Below are positions 1-11,774 of a stretch of 64,000 nucleotides of DNA, in pieces (positions within the stretch are counted from its first letter, which is position 1; every line of letters begins with the position of its first letter). The stretch is taken from NCBI RefSeq assembly GCF_032854445.1, contig NC_088296.1, forward strand, positions 20,637,853-20,701,852, written 5' to 3'. The position numbers were made by a program, and so were the translations under genes. Under the pieces are notes generated by a model. It worked only from the letters and a program-made list of their open reading frames with translations. It searched no databases and had not been told where the DNA came from. This DNA is from Liolophura sinensis. Its lineage: Eukaryota > Mollusca > Polyplacophora > Chitonida > Chitonidae.

Positions 1-90
1 GGCTCCTCGGTCAGTCCGAAGGTTCTGAAAACTAGATCATCAGCATGTTTTGTAACATAGAAAGCCAAAAAGTTTTGTTCACTGCCTTAT

Positions 91-327
91 CAGCAGATTT
101 TGTAAGCTCGTCTGTCAACAGGGTTTGTAAAGTGGATAGCAGATATTGCCAACTGGCTTAATTGTCAGCAGATTTTGTAAGCTCGTCTGTCAACAGGGTT
201 TGTAAAGTGTGTAGCAGGTATTGTCAACTGGCTTAATTGTGAGCAGATTTTGTAAGCTCGTCTGTCAACAGGGTTTGTAAAGTGTGTAGCAGGTATTGTC
301 AACTGGCTTAATTGTCAGCAGATTTTG
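91..327. repeat. 75-bp minisatellite, about 3.2 copies
   Basis: Three consecutive 75-bp units begin at 91, 166 and 241, and a partial fourth begins at 316. Each starts CAGCAGATTTTGTAAGCTCG. The second and third are nearly identical and the first differs at a few positions. Flanking pieces at 41-60 and 345-365 resemble parts of the unit, so an older and larger array may have decayed at both ends. Confidence 0.93.
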
Positions 328-837
328 AAACTGTTGCTTGTCATTGGTAGGCTCTGAAAACTGACTCTGTTCTCAGTACATTGTTAAAAGTTTGTATACC
401 TCAGCTAGTTCTATAACTTATCCCATCAGTTCATTCTGAAACCTTCAGCATGCTTAATATATATGGAGTTTATCACCATTCCTTTGAAACCTAGACTGAA
501 CTTGTCTCTATTTATATGAGCTTTGCACTATACATGTTACAAGACAATGACGTGCGTGTACTCTAACATGCCAAATTATTTTTAGACCAGACAGCAGTGC
601 CAAAAATCTAAAAATTGCAGTTTCACAACCTTTTTGAAGAAAAAAAAAAGATATAGATAATGTGTTCATTAGTTGGTTTTTTTCTAAGTACAGAAGCACA
701 TTGACCACTAATTTGTTTTCTGAAGATTAACTGGACTCCTGGGCCTGGTTGTGCAGAGTGTATTGGTTAATATCGGTATGAAGTCAAATTACATATTTAC
801 GATTTTATTTACGGATTTTATTTTCTTATTTACTGAC
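328..837. other. AT-rich intron, no feature seen
   Basis: AT-rich unique sequence. The short reading frame on the minus strand has no recognisable domain and no splice context. I see nothing to annotate. Confidence 0.5.
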
Positions 838-966
838 CTTCCCATGTACGGCTGGAGAGGAAGCCAGCATGAGCTGGACTTGGAATCATAGCTACCGCAT
901 TGGTGAGAATCTGTTGGATCATTACGCTGGGCTAGCACGTTAACCGACTGAGCCACAGAGGCCCCC
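838..966 (-). mobile_element. SINE A, head portion only
   Basis: Minus-strand fragment with the tRNA-like head. Reading right to left it has the GGGGCCTC start, box A and box B, then stops inside the body at the GTACATGGGAAGG position. The conserved tail with the (AAAT)n end is missing, so this copy was broken after insertion. Its outer end runs directly into the 26-bp minisatellite. Confidence 0.85.
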
Positions 967-1119
967 CATATTTTATATAGTGTTAGGCCTCCCATATTTA
1001 ATGTAGTGTTAGGTCCCCCATATTTAATATAGTGTTAGGCCCCCCATATTTAATATAGTGTTAGGCCCCCCATATTTAATATAGCGTTAGGCCCCCCCAT
1101 ATTTAATATAGTGTTAGGC
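962..1119. repeat. 26-bp minisatellite, about 6 copies
   Basis: Tandem units of about 26 bp, each with a run of C followed by ATATTTAATATAGTGTTAGG. The C run varies from about three to seven. The first unit overlaps the terminal GGCCCC of the adjacent SINE A head, so the array seems to have grown from the SINE/flank junction. Confidence 0.93.
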
Positions 1120-2182
1120 AATTATATTTGGGTTAATTACAAAGCTGAAGGCTTGGATTAAAGCTAAAACTGGTAATAAATCTCAAGACACTTTTGAACA
1201 CTTAGGCCTTGAAGACAGGAAAAAGAAAGAACGTCCATTCTTTGCTGTTTAAGAATAAAATGGAAAATTTTGGTCCATTTCTATATTTGCCAACTTGCAC
1301 TTGCAACGGAATGCATTTTTTTCTTCCAGACAAGATGAGAAATGCGACTAAAAGCACGAAATGAGTTCATTATGTGTGATAATTTTTCCGCTAAACAAAT
1401 TTTTTTGTTACCTTTCTTGTTTGCGAGAGGTGTTCGTTGTCACATTCCCTGGCAGTTGCCGAACTATTTTTAACTGGCTCTGTCAGACAAATGCCTGGTT
1501 CTTCCCGGATATATCTCCCTCAACGCCAGGCCGTCTGTCAACACGACTCCCCAGCTGTAAACTATTGCTGCAATCTAGGCTTAATTACACTCACACCTCA
1601 ATGTTAGACTAGCCTGACACCATGGCCCATCTCTGACAGAGATGTGATCGTGTAGTCAGGTGCTGCCGCCATGATAAATAGGCAGACAATATGATAGAAT
1701 GTGAATTTGGAACCTACCTGTACAGTACATTAGGGCTACTTGTATGCTAAAAATCTTTTGTAGTCCTTATTTAACCTTTGAAAATATGAAAAAATAAGCA
1801 AAAGAAAATGGACAAAGAGAAGCTGGTGCCAATGACATGGCAATGACTCTGAAAAAAACAGAAAATCCAGCAGTTCTTGATGCCAAAACCCAGTGCCTCA
1901 AAAAATGCACCTATTTGATCTTTTTCCTGATATGATTTCATTTTAGAGACGTCAAGAATAATCTGCATTTGTTTCTTTATTTGATTGTTGCTCAATGCCA
2001 GGAATTTTTCACTTACAGTAAGTCTTCAAACCTTTTTTGACTGTAAAACTCATTTTTTGAGTCGAATTTATGCATACAATTTTCATAAAACTATGCAAAT
2101 TAGTTCAGTGTCATGACTCATATTTCAAGTGTCAGGTACAGGTATGTTAATTGTGCCAAGAATCTTCTGTATGTATTTTATC
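1120..2182. other. Intron, no gene or repeat recognised
   Basis: Mostly unique AT-rich sequence. A somewhat more GC-balanced part at about 1420-1670 has an open frame of 83 codons (1361-1612), but it shows no domain, no splice sites that fit, and no codon pattern I would trust. Confidence 0.5.
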
Positions 2183-2193
2183 CTTATTTAGTG

Positions 2194-2545
2194 ACTGGCC
2201 CCGATAACACAGTTGGTAGAGCGTTCGCTTCAGGAGGTGGTAGATCCAGGGTTAATCCTCGATCGAGTCACACCTAAGACCTTAAAAGAGGAAGTTGCTT
2301 CCTCGCTTGGTATTCAGCATGAAGGGGACAGTGCAACGACTGGTTGACCCAGTATAATGGTTCAGGTTGGGCGTCTTACTTGCATTCGGTAAAGTTGTCT
2401 CAGTGAAGCATCACTAGATAAAAGAGTGGTGGAAATCCGGCCTGCAACAAGGAGGCACATTACATGCACTCTAAGGATTCCTTCGTCGTCATATGACTGA
2501 AAAATTGTTAAGTACGATGTTAAACTCCAAGCACTCACTCACTCA
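2194..2545 (+). mobile_element. SINE B, full length, with perfect target-site duplication
   Basis: A 352-bp tRNA-derived SINE. A tRNA-like head has box A TAACACAGTTGG at 2205-2216 and a box B-like GGTTAATCC near 2250, followed by an unrelated body and a (CACT)n end. It is flanked by a perfect 11-bp duplication, CTTATTTAGTG, at 2183-2193 and 2546-2556, which fixes both ends. The family would be transcribed by RNA polymerase III and mobilised by a LINE reverse transcriptase. Being full length with an intact duplication suggests a fairly young insertion. Confidence 0.95.
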
Positions 2546-2568
2546 CTTATTTAGTGGGTTTCCCTGCA

Positions 2569-3262
2569 GGCAGGGGTCCAAAGACAATGGACAAAGAGAA
2601 AGTGTATAAAGTTTTATTGATAGCATGCATTGCAAAAATTTCAAAACTGGAAGCCATTTTAGAATTCATACATAAATAGCCTTTTAGAGAAGTCAGTTTC
2701 AGGATTCAAAATAATTAACACTTAAAATGTAAATTTCATTTCATTCCATTTCATGTTTTGAGGGAAAGGTTTCTTTTGAAGAAAAGGTTTCTTTTAAAGA
2801 AAAGGTTTCTTTTAAAGAAAGTATAAATACACTGTATATAAAGTTGCCAAACTGGAAAATTCATTTTGGGGGACAGGGTTTTGGGTTTTCTTTGGGGGCA
2901 GGGGTTCAAAGACAATGGACAAAGGGAAAGTGTATAAGGTTTCATTGAAAGCATGCATTACAAAATTGTTCTTAAAGAACTCAATTTCAGGATCCAAAAA
3001 TTTAAAACTTATACTACCAGAATATAAAATTAAATAGATTCCATTTCAGTGTCCTGGAGGTTCTTTTGAAGAAGGAAAGCACCAAGACACTGAATACAAC
3101 ATTGTTGCCACTTGTTGGTGCTAAGGGCTGGGACTGATGTTAATTATTATACATGAATAGGTTCTTACAGAACTCATTTTTAGGATCCATGTAATGAAAT
3201 CTTATACTATCAAATGTAATTACCAAATTTTTTGGAGAGGTTCTTTCAAAGTAGGCAACATG
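2569..3262. repeat. Diverged tandem duplication, unit about 326 bp
   Basis: The block starting AAGACAATGGACAAAG near 2581 recurs near 2909, followed both times by GTGTATAA, a GCATGCATT segment, CAGTTTCAGGAT or CAATTTCAGGAT, and a stretch ending CATTCCATTTCA. A third, shorter and more diverged copy covers about 3150-3262. Inside the first copy an 18-bp motif (AAAGGTTTCTTTTGAAG) is itself tripled at about 2764-2820. No coding capacity is apparent. Confidence 0.75.
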
Positions 3263-3742
3263 GCCCTATATAGAGCGTAGTATTAACGAACATGTCCATG
3301 GATTTAGATCAATAGTAGACATTGGTGTAAGAATTGTTACTTCTTGTAACAGTGCTCGGAAGTATGGGTTGGGACATTGATTAGTCCCTGTCTCTGTCCA
3401 GACGTGGTGTTAATGATCAGAAGTGTGACTGACTCCGGTCAATTCATCACCCCAGACACCTTCTCCATGGGACATAAATTAAACTCCCTCCGTCAAACAC
3501 GGGACTAATTGTGACAGAGTCGCTGATGACCAGCAGCCATTGTTTTCCAGCAGACTGGACAGTATCGATTTCTTTAATACCTCCAGACAGTGATGAACTG
3601 TGGACAACTTTGCTTTATAGCGATCTTTATGTTGTCAAGGTCATCGGGGATGTGTTTGTACCTTTTGTAAGAGTGCATGTTTATTACATACAACAGAGTT
3701 TTTAATAACTGGAGTACAGCACGTTAAATCAATTTAGCTTAT

Positions 3743-3926
3743 ATTTATGCATTTATTTGATTGTCCTCAAGAACTTTTCACTTATACAACGGCAGCCAGC
3801 ATTATGGTGGGTGGAAACTAGACAGAGCTTGGGGGAAACTGACCAGCATTCCAAGGCTGGTGACAGAGCTTCCCACGTACAGCCAGAGAGAAGCCAGCAG
3901 GATCTTGAGCTGGATTTGAACTCAAT
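3743..3926 (-). mobile_element. SINE A, old copy without head
   Basis: The minus strand carries the (AAAT)n end, the tail ending TTGAGGACAATCAAAT on the minus strand and the central GGGAAGCTCTGT block. Divergence is high, and part of the tail (the stretch giving GTGTTTTACG in other copies) is deleted. The tRNA-like head is absent. Confidence 0.8.
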
Positions 3927-4522
3927 TGCTTATACATTTTGTAACATTAACAATTAAAAACACAGTTGAATGCAAAGTAAAAGTAAAATGATTTAATATA
4001 TCAGATGAAAGACCATTAAACACTGTCCAAGAAAATAGTGTAATTTATTTATTTAGAATAGTGGAAAACTAAAGATTTTAAGCTACATTCAAGCTGATCA
4101 TACTGGGACTCCAGACAGAGACTCGACAAAGTGACTGGCATATAAGATTCCTCACCATTGTTCCTTACAAATCATTTTGCTTTGGATAGTTTTATACAGC
4201 CAGGCAATGTAGGTTTCTCAGAATCAAAACTAATTTGCCGTTGAAACAGATTGAAATACGAACACAAGTTTTGCCTATATGTTTTGCATGAAATCCTTGC
4301 ACTTGTATTGCAATAGTACATTTACCTTAAGTTTTGCAGTAGTTGTTTGAATGAACTTTTTACAATGGTAAATCAGCTTTTGTGTTTTGACTAAATATGT
4401 GGAGCCAGTCATTAGCAGCTCCATGATGTGGCTGCTGTGTATTAAAATAGACCCTATTTTAAGAAAAGTGACACAGTGTTGAGGTATGTATTCTTTTTAA
4501 ATCCAAACAGGAGCTAATTTTA

Positions 4523-4576
4523 GTGAACGGGCTGGATCTAATTGGAGTTGCTTAATTTAGCTATTAAAGTGACAAG
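4523..4576 (+). repeat. Interspersed repeat pair, first member
   Basis: About 54 bp starting GTGAACGGGCTGGATCTA and ending ATTAAAGTGACAAG match 6405-6463 with scattered changes. Similarity continues weakly afterwards. The pair could be fragments of an old transposon or an ancient local duplication. Confidence 0.6.
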
Positions 4577-5134
4577 TTGACAAGTGCTTTCTATAGCTCT
4601 GTCACCTGGTTTCCAAAGGCTTGGTCATATTACCATGGTAACCAAAGTGTGACATGTGTGATCAGTGTTTCTGAACTTCCATAGTGTCAAGCTTTTGTCA
4701 CGGGTAAATGTAGGTATGTTTCAGCATTCTGGAATGAAGCATACACTACACAAAAACAGCAAAAATCTCCCATGCACTTTGAGAAAAAAGGCAAAGCCGT
4801 TATACTTGTGCAGTTGTGCATCAGAAGTAAAGGTCAAGACAAAGTCATGGGCCTGGTTGTTCAAAACTGTCCCAAGATTTCACGCCAGATTTAACTTTGA
4901 GCCAAGTCTTCAATTTTGTACTCAGCCCAAAAATAATTGTCTGTTCTTGATGAAACCAAGCCCACAAGATCCTGCAGCTTTCCAGTATTTTTAGTCAAAA
5001 TGTGCTCATTATATTGCTTTTTGTGCCATAAAAATGTTTTTGTGCTATAATATCCATAAAACTGATGGACAAGAAAATCACTCCAAGGAAATCTCTATGG
5101 TTGAAGTTAATGCAGAATTACGAAGATATAGTAG

Positions 5135-5227
5135 TGAGTTAGTGAGTGAGTGAATGTGTGAGTGAGTGAGTGAGTGAGTGCTTGGGGTTTTACGTAACAA
5201 TTTTTCAGTCACATGATTGAAGGAATC
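5135..5227 (-). mobile_element. SINE B, strongly 5'-truncated
   Basis: Only the last ~93 bp of SINE B are present, in reverse orientation: the (AGTG)n end, the shared tail, and the stretch that reads GGATTCCTTCA on the minus strand. It is flanked by CGAAGATATAGTAG (5121-5134) and CGAAGATAGAGTAG (5228-5241), a 14-bp duplication with one mismatch. The truncation therefore happened during insertion. Confidence 0.88.
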
Positions 5228-5241
5228 CGAAGATAGAGTAG

Positions 5242-7145
5242 TAATGAATGTGTAACTGTATCTGGTATTTAAATGAAAGTTTCTGTATTAAAGTCTGTAG
5301 CAGAGAGAATATATAGACCATATCTTTGTTTGGTCAATAGCTGATTTGATACATGATTTGGAGCCATAATATTTCTACAAATATACGACCAATATGGAAA
5401 TTAATATTTATTTTGCTTCATTCTGGATTTGTTCATATTTTCTGTTTCATGTTTCTGTGTAAATGTGGCAGTTCTTAAGTTTATGCTAAAAACATAAATC
5501 TGCTGAACTTTAAAGCTTTGAAAGACCAGATTGATATTTAATTATACTTAATATTCAGGGAAAAAAACTCCTCTCTCTAAGTTAATACTTTATAATATCC
5601 AAATACCTTACTTATGAATAAATGCATTCTAAATCTGGTCAAAATGGTCTTCAAAGGGTCTGAAGAAAAGGAATCATATATTTTTCTAAATAGTGTTAAT
5701 ACTTGATGTAATTTTTGCCTTAAGATATTCGCTCCATGATGCAGTAATATTGATTTATGATGTCAAGATTGCACACAATCGTTTGTTCTTCTTATCAGCA
5801 TCTTCTTTCTCCATCTAGAATTATGTGTCTATTTATTTATATTTTTTTACCTGTGTGTCTGTGTGTGTATTTTTGCCTGTGCCTGCTTAGCCCCTGGGTT
5901 GATTCGCTGACAGGCAGGCATGGCTGGTGAAGTCTTCATATACTGCCAGATCCACAGCAGCTCTTACTCTGAGGGCTGCCTGAGTCATGTCCGCCACAAT
6001 GTGGCAGAGATTTGTCTGTGAGCAGTCTGGACAGGAGATTAATTAACAGTGGGTACTGATGGTAGGGGAGGTGGAAGGGGAGTGGGGGGGGGGGGGGGGA
6101 ATGGAGGAGGATGGATGTATTTGGAGGAGGTGCAGATGGAACTGTCATTAATATTACAACATGTAGTTTTAGGGCACCAATTTTTCAACCTCCTTGAGGC
6201 CTCTTTGAGGGGAAAATGATGGACAAACCTGGGTGGCCTGATCAGTTTTTTTTTTTACAGTATTCTCAGACAGTATTCTCAGCCATTTTTGGTGCTGATC
6301 ATAGCCTTGCCATAAGATCTTTAAATAAGAATTGAAAGACGACTGTTTCTTCAAGAGCTTGTACACTCTTGACAGTTTTTCCTGGTGAACTGTGGCCATT
6401 CACAGTGAACAGACTGGATCTACTTGGAACTGTTTAAATTCAGCTCCCCATTAAAGTGACAAGGCACTATAGTTGCTTTCGCACTCTTCTGACTTGGAGG
6501 TGAAAATGAGAAGTCACGGCCTGGTTTCTATATCACTATAATTGTAACAATAATTCTGATTGTGCATGTTGCGTTTGGTATTGTTGTGCTATGACTGTCA
6601 TATTTGTCTTAATTCTATCTGGTACAGTTGGTACAATCAGGAGATATCCCCTCTTGCTGATCCTTAAAATATTCCCGATTGTGCCGCTGTGTATTCATGT
6701 ATATAGTACACAGATAAGGCATCATTCGGATCTGTGGAACTCATGAACTTCACACATATACATGTTATTACGGTAAACAACCTTGAAGGCATTGCTATAA
6801 AATATGAAAAATTGATCTGAAGGTATCAATTTACATGTATTTGAGTTGTGCTTTTGTAAATAAATATGAAGGTCAATCTTGGCCAAGAGCACAGGTTTTA
6901 ATCTTGGATGTTATTATATGCATTATGCACGTCTGTGACGTTGAAGAAATAATTGCTAACGTTGATCTATCTAGTCATGCCATACAATGTTTGCTTAAAA
7001 TTATTGATTCATGGCCTCTGACAAAAAGCTCAAAAGCTCATTATAAAGTATTTCTTAGCTTCACTGCCGTGTCATGTTATATCATTGTATCCAGATTTGT
7101 GGAAAAAACAAGGGCTCGAAATAATAATAGTGCCTTAAATAACCT
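5242..7145. other. Intron, mostly unique sequence
   Basis: AT-rich sequence without a supported exon. It includes a run of 16 G at 6084-6099 inside a G-rich patch (6062-6125) and the second member of the repeat pair described at 4523. The 108-codon frame at 6835-7161 is low-complexity in composition and has no domain I recognise. Confidence 0.5.
6405..6463 (+). repeat. Interspersed repeat pair, second member
   Basis: This begins GTGAACAGACTGGATCTA and ends ATTAAAGTGACAAG, parallel to 4523-4576 in the same orientation 1.9 kb away. Confidence 0.6.
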
Positions 7146-7269
7146 AATATTTCACCCTTAAAGGTACATTTTTTGAGACATTTCAATATTTCACCCTTAA
7201 AGGTAGGGCCTACATTTTTCGAGACCTTTCAATATAATATTTCACCCTCAAAGGTACATTTTTTGAGAC
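7146..7269. repeat. Short tandem repeat, three units of about 40-50 bp
   Basis: The string ATTTCACCCTTAAAGGTA (CCCTCAAAGG in the last unit), followed by CATTTTTTGAGAC or a close variant, occurs three times. The middle unit has a small insertion. The last unit runs into a MITE C copy, and the array probably formed by duplication of that element's end. Confidence 0.8.
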
Positions 7270-7443
7270 AAATAGATGGTCACAAAGTATGAATTTTGGT
7301 GCTGAAACTTGCAATTTTCCAGTAGAATATCATCCCATGTTCCAAGCCTCAAAACACCTTTCTAAGCTCAATAGGACTCGTAGAATCAGGAAAAATAGAC
7401 GTCATGGTTTGTCATGGACGAAATTTATAGTCATTTAGGGTAC
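7270..7443 (-). mobile_element. MITE-like family C, one clear terminal repeat
   Basis: The segment ends at 7443 in GTCATTTAGGGTA, the inverted terminal sequence of family C. Internally it has the family core: GTGCTGAAACTTGCAATTTT, then CCAGTAGAATATCATCCCA. Reversed, it aligns with the copy at 41775-41952. The other end is replaced by the short tandem repeat. No transposase frame is present, as expected for a non-autonomous element. Confidence 0.8.
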
Positions 7444-8236
7444 TTTTTTCTAATGTTTTAATTTTCATCTTTGCGGTACATGTATGTATGGCTATATCTG
7501 TGTATTCATCCATTTTTTAGACTGCCTAATAGGCCAGTGTGCGCCCAGATATTACAGTGACACATCTGACAGATATGCTGTTGTTGTTGTATTTAGAATG
7601 ATCCACAGATGTGAAATGGATTGCTCAGGCTTCAGGTTGAACCCTAGCTGACCTTGAAATGTCATAACAACATTGGCCACAACTTCTTCCCCTTTGAAGA
7701 GCTCTGTACTGTTTATTTACACAAACAAACTCATGGAAATGTGTTTTTTCTCTTTGGCTGTGCTTTTGAAAAGTAATGTCAGGTCATTTGCAGAATCTGA
7801 GGGTTTGTAACCCTTGTAAATGTAGACCTGACTTCTGGTTGTCTTCCTAAAGCTATAAATTAGCCATTGTTGATTGATATAAATACTATAGGACAGTGTT
7901 ATCCAATATTTATGACTTTCATTTGACTTCTGTAGGGCTGTAATTACCATCAGCTTATGTAATCACAGCCCTTGTCTTGTTCCATAAGCTTACTTGAACA
8001 CCTCTCTACTTCCCTTGCTGGTCTCACTATACTACTGCTGGGCATCAATAATTATAGGCCTACTTCAAAAAACGTAATTTTTGTCTGGTGATATTTAATC
8101 TTCTTTATTGAAGCAAAAACAAGACTATAGAATGGTGAAAAAATTTGAAGGTACAGGTAAGTATTAATGCGAAGAGAATAAGAGAGAGAATTTTGACGAT
8201 TAGAAAATTGTCACCTGTGGGGATTTGTTTTTCTGT

Positions 8237-8436
8237 NNNNNNNNNNNNNNNNNNNNNNNNNNNNNNNNNNNNNNNNNNNNNNNNNNNNNNNNNNNNNNNN
8301 NNNNNNNNNNNNNNNNNNNNNNNNNNNNNNNNNNNNNNNNNNNNNNNNNNNNNNNNNNNNNNNNNNNNNNNNNNNNNNNNNNNNNNNNNNNNNNNNNNNN
8401 NNNNNNNNNNNNNNNNNNNNNNNNNNNNNNNNNNNN
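8237..8436. other. Assembly gap, 200 N
   Basis: Exactly 200 undetermined bases. The round number suggests a gap of arbitrary size. The right flank starts inside a minus-strand SINE A, so the gap probably hides the 3' part of that SINE and possibly more. Confidence 0.99.
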
Positions 8437-8616
8437 GTCGGCCAGCATTAAAGTGGGAGGAAACAGAGCACAGCCCTGAGGGAACCCACGGCCATCCGCA
8501 AATTGCTGGCAGACCTTCCCAGGTACGGCAGGAGATGAAGCCAGCAAGAGCTGGACTTGAAGTCATAGCGACCGGGTCATTGCGCTCTTCCAACCACCTT
8601 GTCCATGGAGGCCCCT
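8437..8616 (-). mobile_element. SINE A, head and body, tail lost in gap
   Basis: The minus-strand copy runs from GGGGCCTCCATGG at its 5' end through a degenerate head and the body to CTGGCCGAC, where the assembly gap begins. The (AAAT)n end is presumably inside the gap. Confidence 0.85.
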
Positions 8617-8752
8617 TAATTTGAGTTTGGAGGGAAAACTAGACTGGGTGTGTTGGCGAATTCCAAGGCTTTACATAAAATATAATTTTATCAGTCTACT
8701 CAGAACAATGCCTTGAGAATATGCTTGAATAAACACCTTGCAAACATGCATG
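8617..8752 (+). mobile_element. MITE-like family D, right part
   Basis: The family D core is recognisable: AATTTTATCAG, then CAGAACAATGCCTTGAG and AATATGCTTGAATAAACACC, then TTGCAAACATGCA. The left terminal repeat is missing, and the segment abuts the SINE A head, which may have inserted into it. Confidence 0.75.
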
Positions 8753-9626
8753 AATTTTGAACAAAATCAGTATCTATGGCCTTCACAATTAATCACCAAA
8801 AGTTTGTACACTTCTGTACGCGTGTGTATGTGTTCCTACAAGTGTGGCTCTTGCAGCACAAGATCATTTTCTGTCAACAGATGGACTTGAAGTGCACATA
8901 GCTCAGTCAGACAAGCAGTTTACAGGGCTTCAATGATTAATCCTATCAGCAGCGGTGCTGGAAGCCCCATATCGTTCTTGTATTATATAGGGCCTACATG
9001 TGTGTATTTGCTTAGTTCAGCTGTGAGAATTGCAGTTCTGTCCCTTAGAGAATTGCATCAGGTGAAAAAGCCTCCAGGACCGCCGTAAATAATTCCGCAG
9101 TTTAAAATGAGCACTAGGTTAAAAGCACCCTAATGATATTGGAACGGTGAGGTGTCAAGGCTTTCTGGAAATCAACAAATTGTTTCAGAAGAATGTGAGT
9201 CTTCCGTGTCAGTTCTGTCTTTTCCTGTAAGGGAGGGGGAGGCACAATTACGGGCTTAATTTGACTGAAAATGCATACAAAAAAGCCATTTCTGTTTAAA
9301 GTGGTACGGTATGTGGGTGAGAGAACATTTCTGGTCTTCTGTAAGCAATTTTATATCTGTAATTCTGCAAAATTGGACAAAATATTGAAGCCGCCACATT
9401 TCCCTGTGGTTTTTGCAGACTTTATGATGGACTTTACTCTATAATTTCCTGTAGAACTCTCAAGTTTTTGTAGTTTTTTTTTAGAGTGTACAAGCTGACC
9501 TGTTTAAGCGACCTCCAAAGAAAAGTCTCATAGAGAAGACTTCTTCACAGAAAGTCGAAGTCTTTATTTTTATAACCAATTAATAATTTGTATTTAGACA
9601 AACATACTTGACAAACATTACTACTT
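8753..9626. other. Intron, nothing recognised
   Basis: Unique sequence of mixed composition. I see no exon-like segment, no inverted terminal repeats and no array. Confidence 0.5.
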
Positions 9627-9756
9627 GGAAAGGTCTTCCAGCAAAGATTGTCGTGGGTTCCCCCGGGCTCTGCCAGTTTCCTCACCGTATAAGTGAAATG
9701 TTCTTGAGTACAGTGTAAAACATCAGTCAAATAAATTAAATAAATCAGATACATAA
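9627..9756 (+). mobile_element. SINE A, 5'-truncated
   Basis: Starts at GGAAAGGTCTTCC, close to the truncation point seen in other copies. It keeps the proline-rich-looking GGGTTCCCCCGGGCTCTG block, the tail AAATGTTCTTGAGTACAG and a short AAAT end. Confidence 0.85.
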
Positions 9757-11411
9757 TTATGTCCTTTTTATCCTGAAAAATTCACAGAGGTGCACATTTC
9801 TTTTGAAAATATTTGAGGATATTTATAAATATAACTAACAAAATAGCCTATCTACAGAGCTTTGTAAAATTAAAAAGAAAAAAAAAGAAAAAAATATCGC
9901 GGTGAAACCTTAATGTCTTTGTATTAATGAACATCAATACAGTTGTTGTGGTTCTCATACACATATATTCAGCTGCGGTCACCCCATCATATGGCAACCC
10001 CTCTTTCCAGCCTCACAATACTGTAGTTGGCATGGCAGTAAATGAGGCAGCATCCTCATGAACATATGCCTTACATTTGACCCCTACAAAAGGTCGTGAC
10101 CTATAACCTCTCTGATGGTTCTCCAGAGAGGCTAACCAGAAAGGCTCACTCTCATCTCCCATCAAAAACAGATGTTTTTTTTTTCTGTTGCACAATTACT
10201 GCAGGATATCATTTTCTGTGTTTTATTAACTAGCTGTTGGGAGGCATTTCTTTTTTCTGTGTGGAGATTTTTTTTCTTCTGTGGGCTACTACATGTTTTT
10301 GTCAAAGTCGGTTTATTTATCAAGTAAATATTTGCATTTTTCTATCCATTATAACCTTTCTTATTAACAAAAAAGACTGACGCAGAGGGCAATGCATTTC
10401 TACTGTATGTAAAGGCCTGAGGTGTGTTTTTTTAACAGTTACAATTAGCTGGATGGAGAGTTTCCGTTCTTATTAACATATAATGTGGAATTTGCAGTGT
10501 CAGGATCCATGCAGAATACAGAGGTGTCATTAACAACCGATTGGATATGCAACCAAAAATGTGCAACCAAAAAGTGCAACCAAAAATGTGAATGAGAGTA
10601 CATCTTCAAACAATTCTTGTAAGGCCGTTTTGTTGGAACAGGGAGTCAAGATTTCATTGTCTTTTTTTTTCAATCAAAAATTGCGCTAAATTCTATCCAC
10701 TCGCTGGAACAGGTGAACAGTAGCATGGTTAACCCTTTGTGGATGTAGGCTAGAAATTTTTGTCATTTGGACAGTTTATATACTTTACAAAAGCGTTAGC
10801 CAGTTTTTACCCACTCCTCTAACCAAACTTGCTTCCCATCAAGATTGTCATTCCCCAGTCTTAGCTAATGCTACAGACAATGCAAGACTGGTTGAGTCGT
10901 ATGCTGGGAGACGTGATGAGATCTCGGCTGCATGCGTGTTTTATAAAGCTGACACTGATGCATCCCATGCAATGTTAGCTGATTCTTGTCAGGGAGGGCC
11001 AGCGCAGCTTTTGGCTGATGTAACTCGCCTTATTCCATGTCTAATTCAATCAGCGAGAAAATGGACTGCTGTTTTCATTGGGTGCTGGCGTGACCCTGCA
11101 ATTTACATCCTCGTGCCGGGACGCAGTGGTCCGCTTGATAGAACACACGGTAGCGATTGTGAAAGTCTCAACACTGTTTGGATGTTCTGAATTGGGTATC
11201 GTAGAATCTAGGAAAAAAATGGTAGTGATGGATAATGGGACAGCTAAGACTGCATGATCAGAAAAAAGGATAGTCTTTTTTTTTATTTACCGAGTTCAGA
11301 TGTTTTGTTTAGAAAAGAGAAAGGTTGGTTTGCATATTTGCACAAAGGTGGCTCAAGTGCAAATAGGCTGGGTTTGCTTACATAGATGAGAAAAAATGAT
11401 CTCTTTACCAC
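9757..11411. other. Intron with a repeat-poor island near 10800-11190
   Basis: The first kilobase is AT-rich with homopolymer runs. From about 10800 the sequence becomes balanced in composition and free of simple repeats, and an 84-codon frame is open at 10936-11190. I recognise no domain in it and no good acceptor before it. It may be conserved non-coding DNA. Confidence 0.4.
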
Positions 11412-11774
11412 AAGATGTACCCCTTCAACAGTATAGGTGTATGCCTTTAATACAAAATGTACCCCTTCAACAAAAGACATATGCCTTTAACAGAGAAGAT
11501 GCATCCTGGAACGAAAGATATATGCCTTCAACAGAAGATGTATGCCTTCAACAGAAGATGTACCCCTTGAACAAAAGATATATGCCTTTAACAGATGTAC
11601 CCCTTGAACAGAAGATATATGCCTTTTACAGAAGATGTACCCTGGAACGAAAGATATATGCCTTCAACAGAAGATGTATGCCTTCAACAGAAGATGTACC
11701 CCTTGAACAAAAGATATATGCCTTTAACAGAAGATGTACCCCCTTCAACAAAAGATATATACCTTCAACAGAAC
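11412..11774. repeat. 20-23 bp minisatellite with two alternating unit types
   Basis: Units of about 20-23 bp contain either TATGCCTTCAACAGAAGA or GTACCCCTTGAACAAAAGA and alternate irregularly, which gives higher-order blocks of about 40-60 bp. The block at about 11500-11600 recurs at 11635-11740. The frames open across it on both strands are by-products. Confidence 0.93.

Noticed and set aside
4725-4790. Possible preceding CELF exon (frame reads LHKNSKNLPC, loosely like LHEQKTLPG)
   Set aside because: The residues before it do not match RRM1, there is no acceptor at the right distance and no GT donor after it. A chance resemblance.
8105-8624. Frames of 115-162 codons across the assembly gap
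   Set aside because: Most codons are undetermined bases. The real sequence around them is SINE A.
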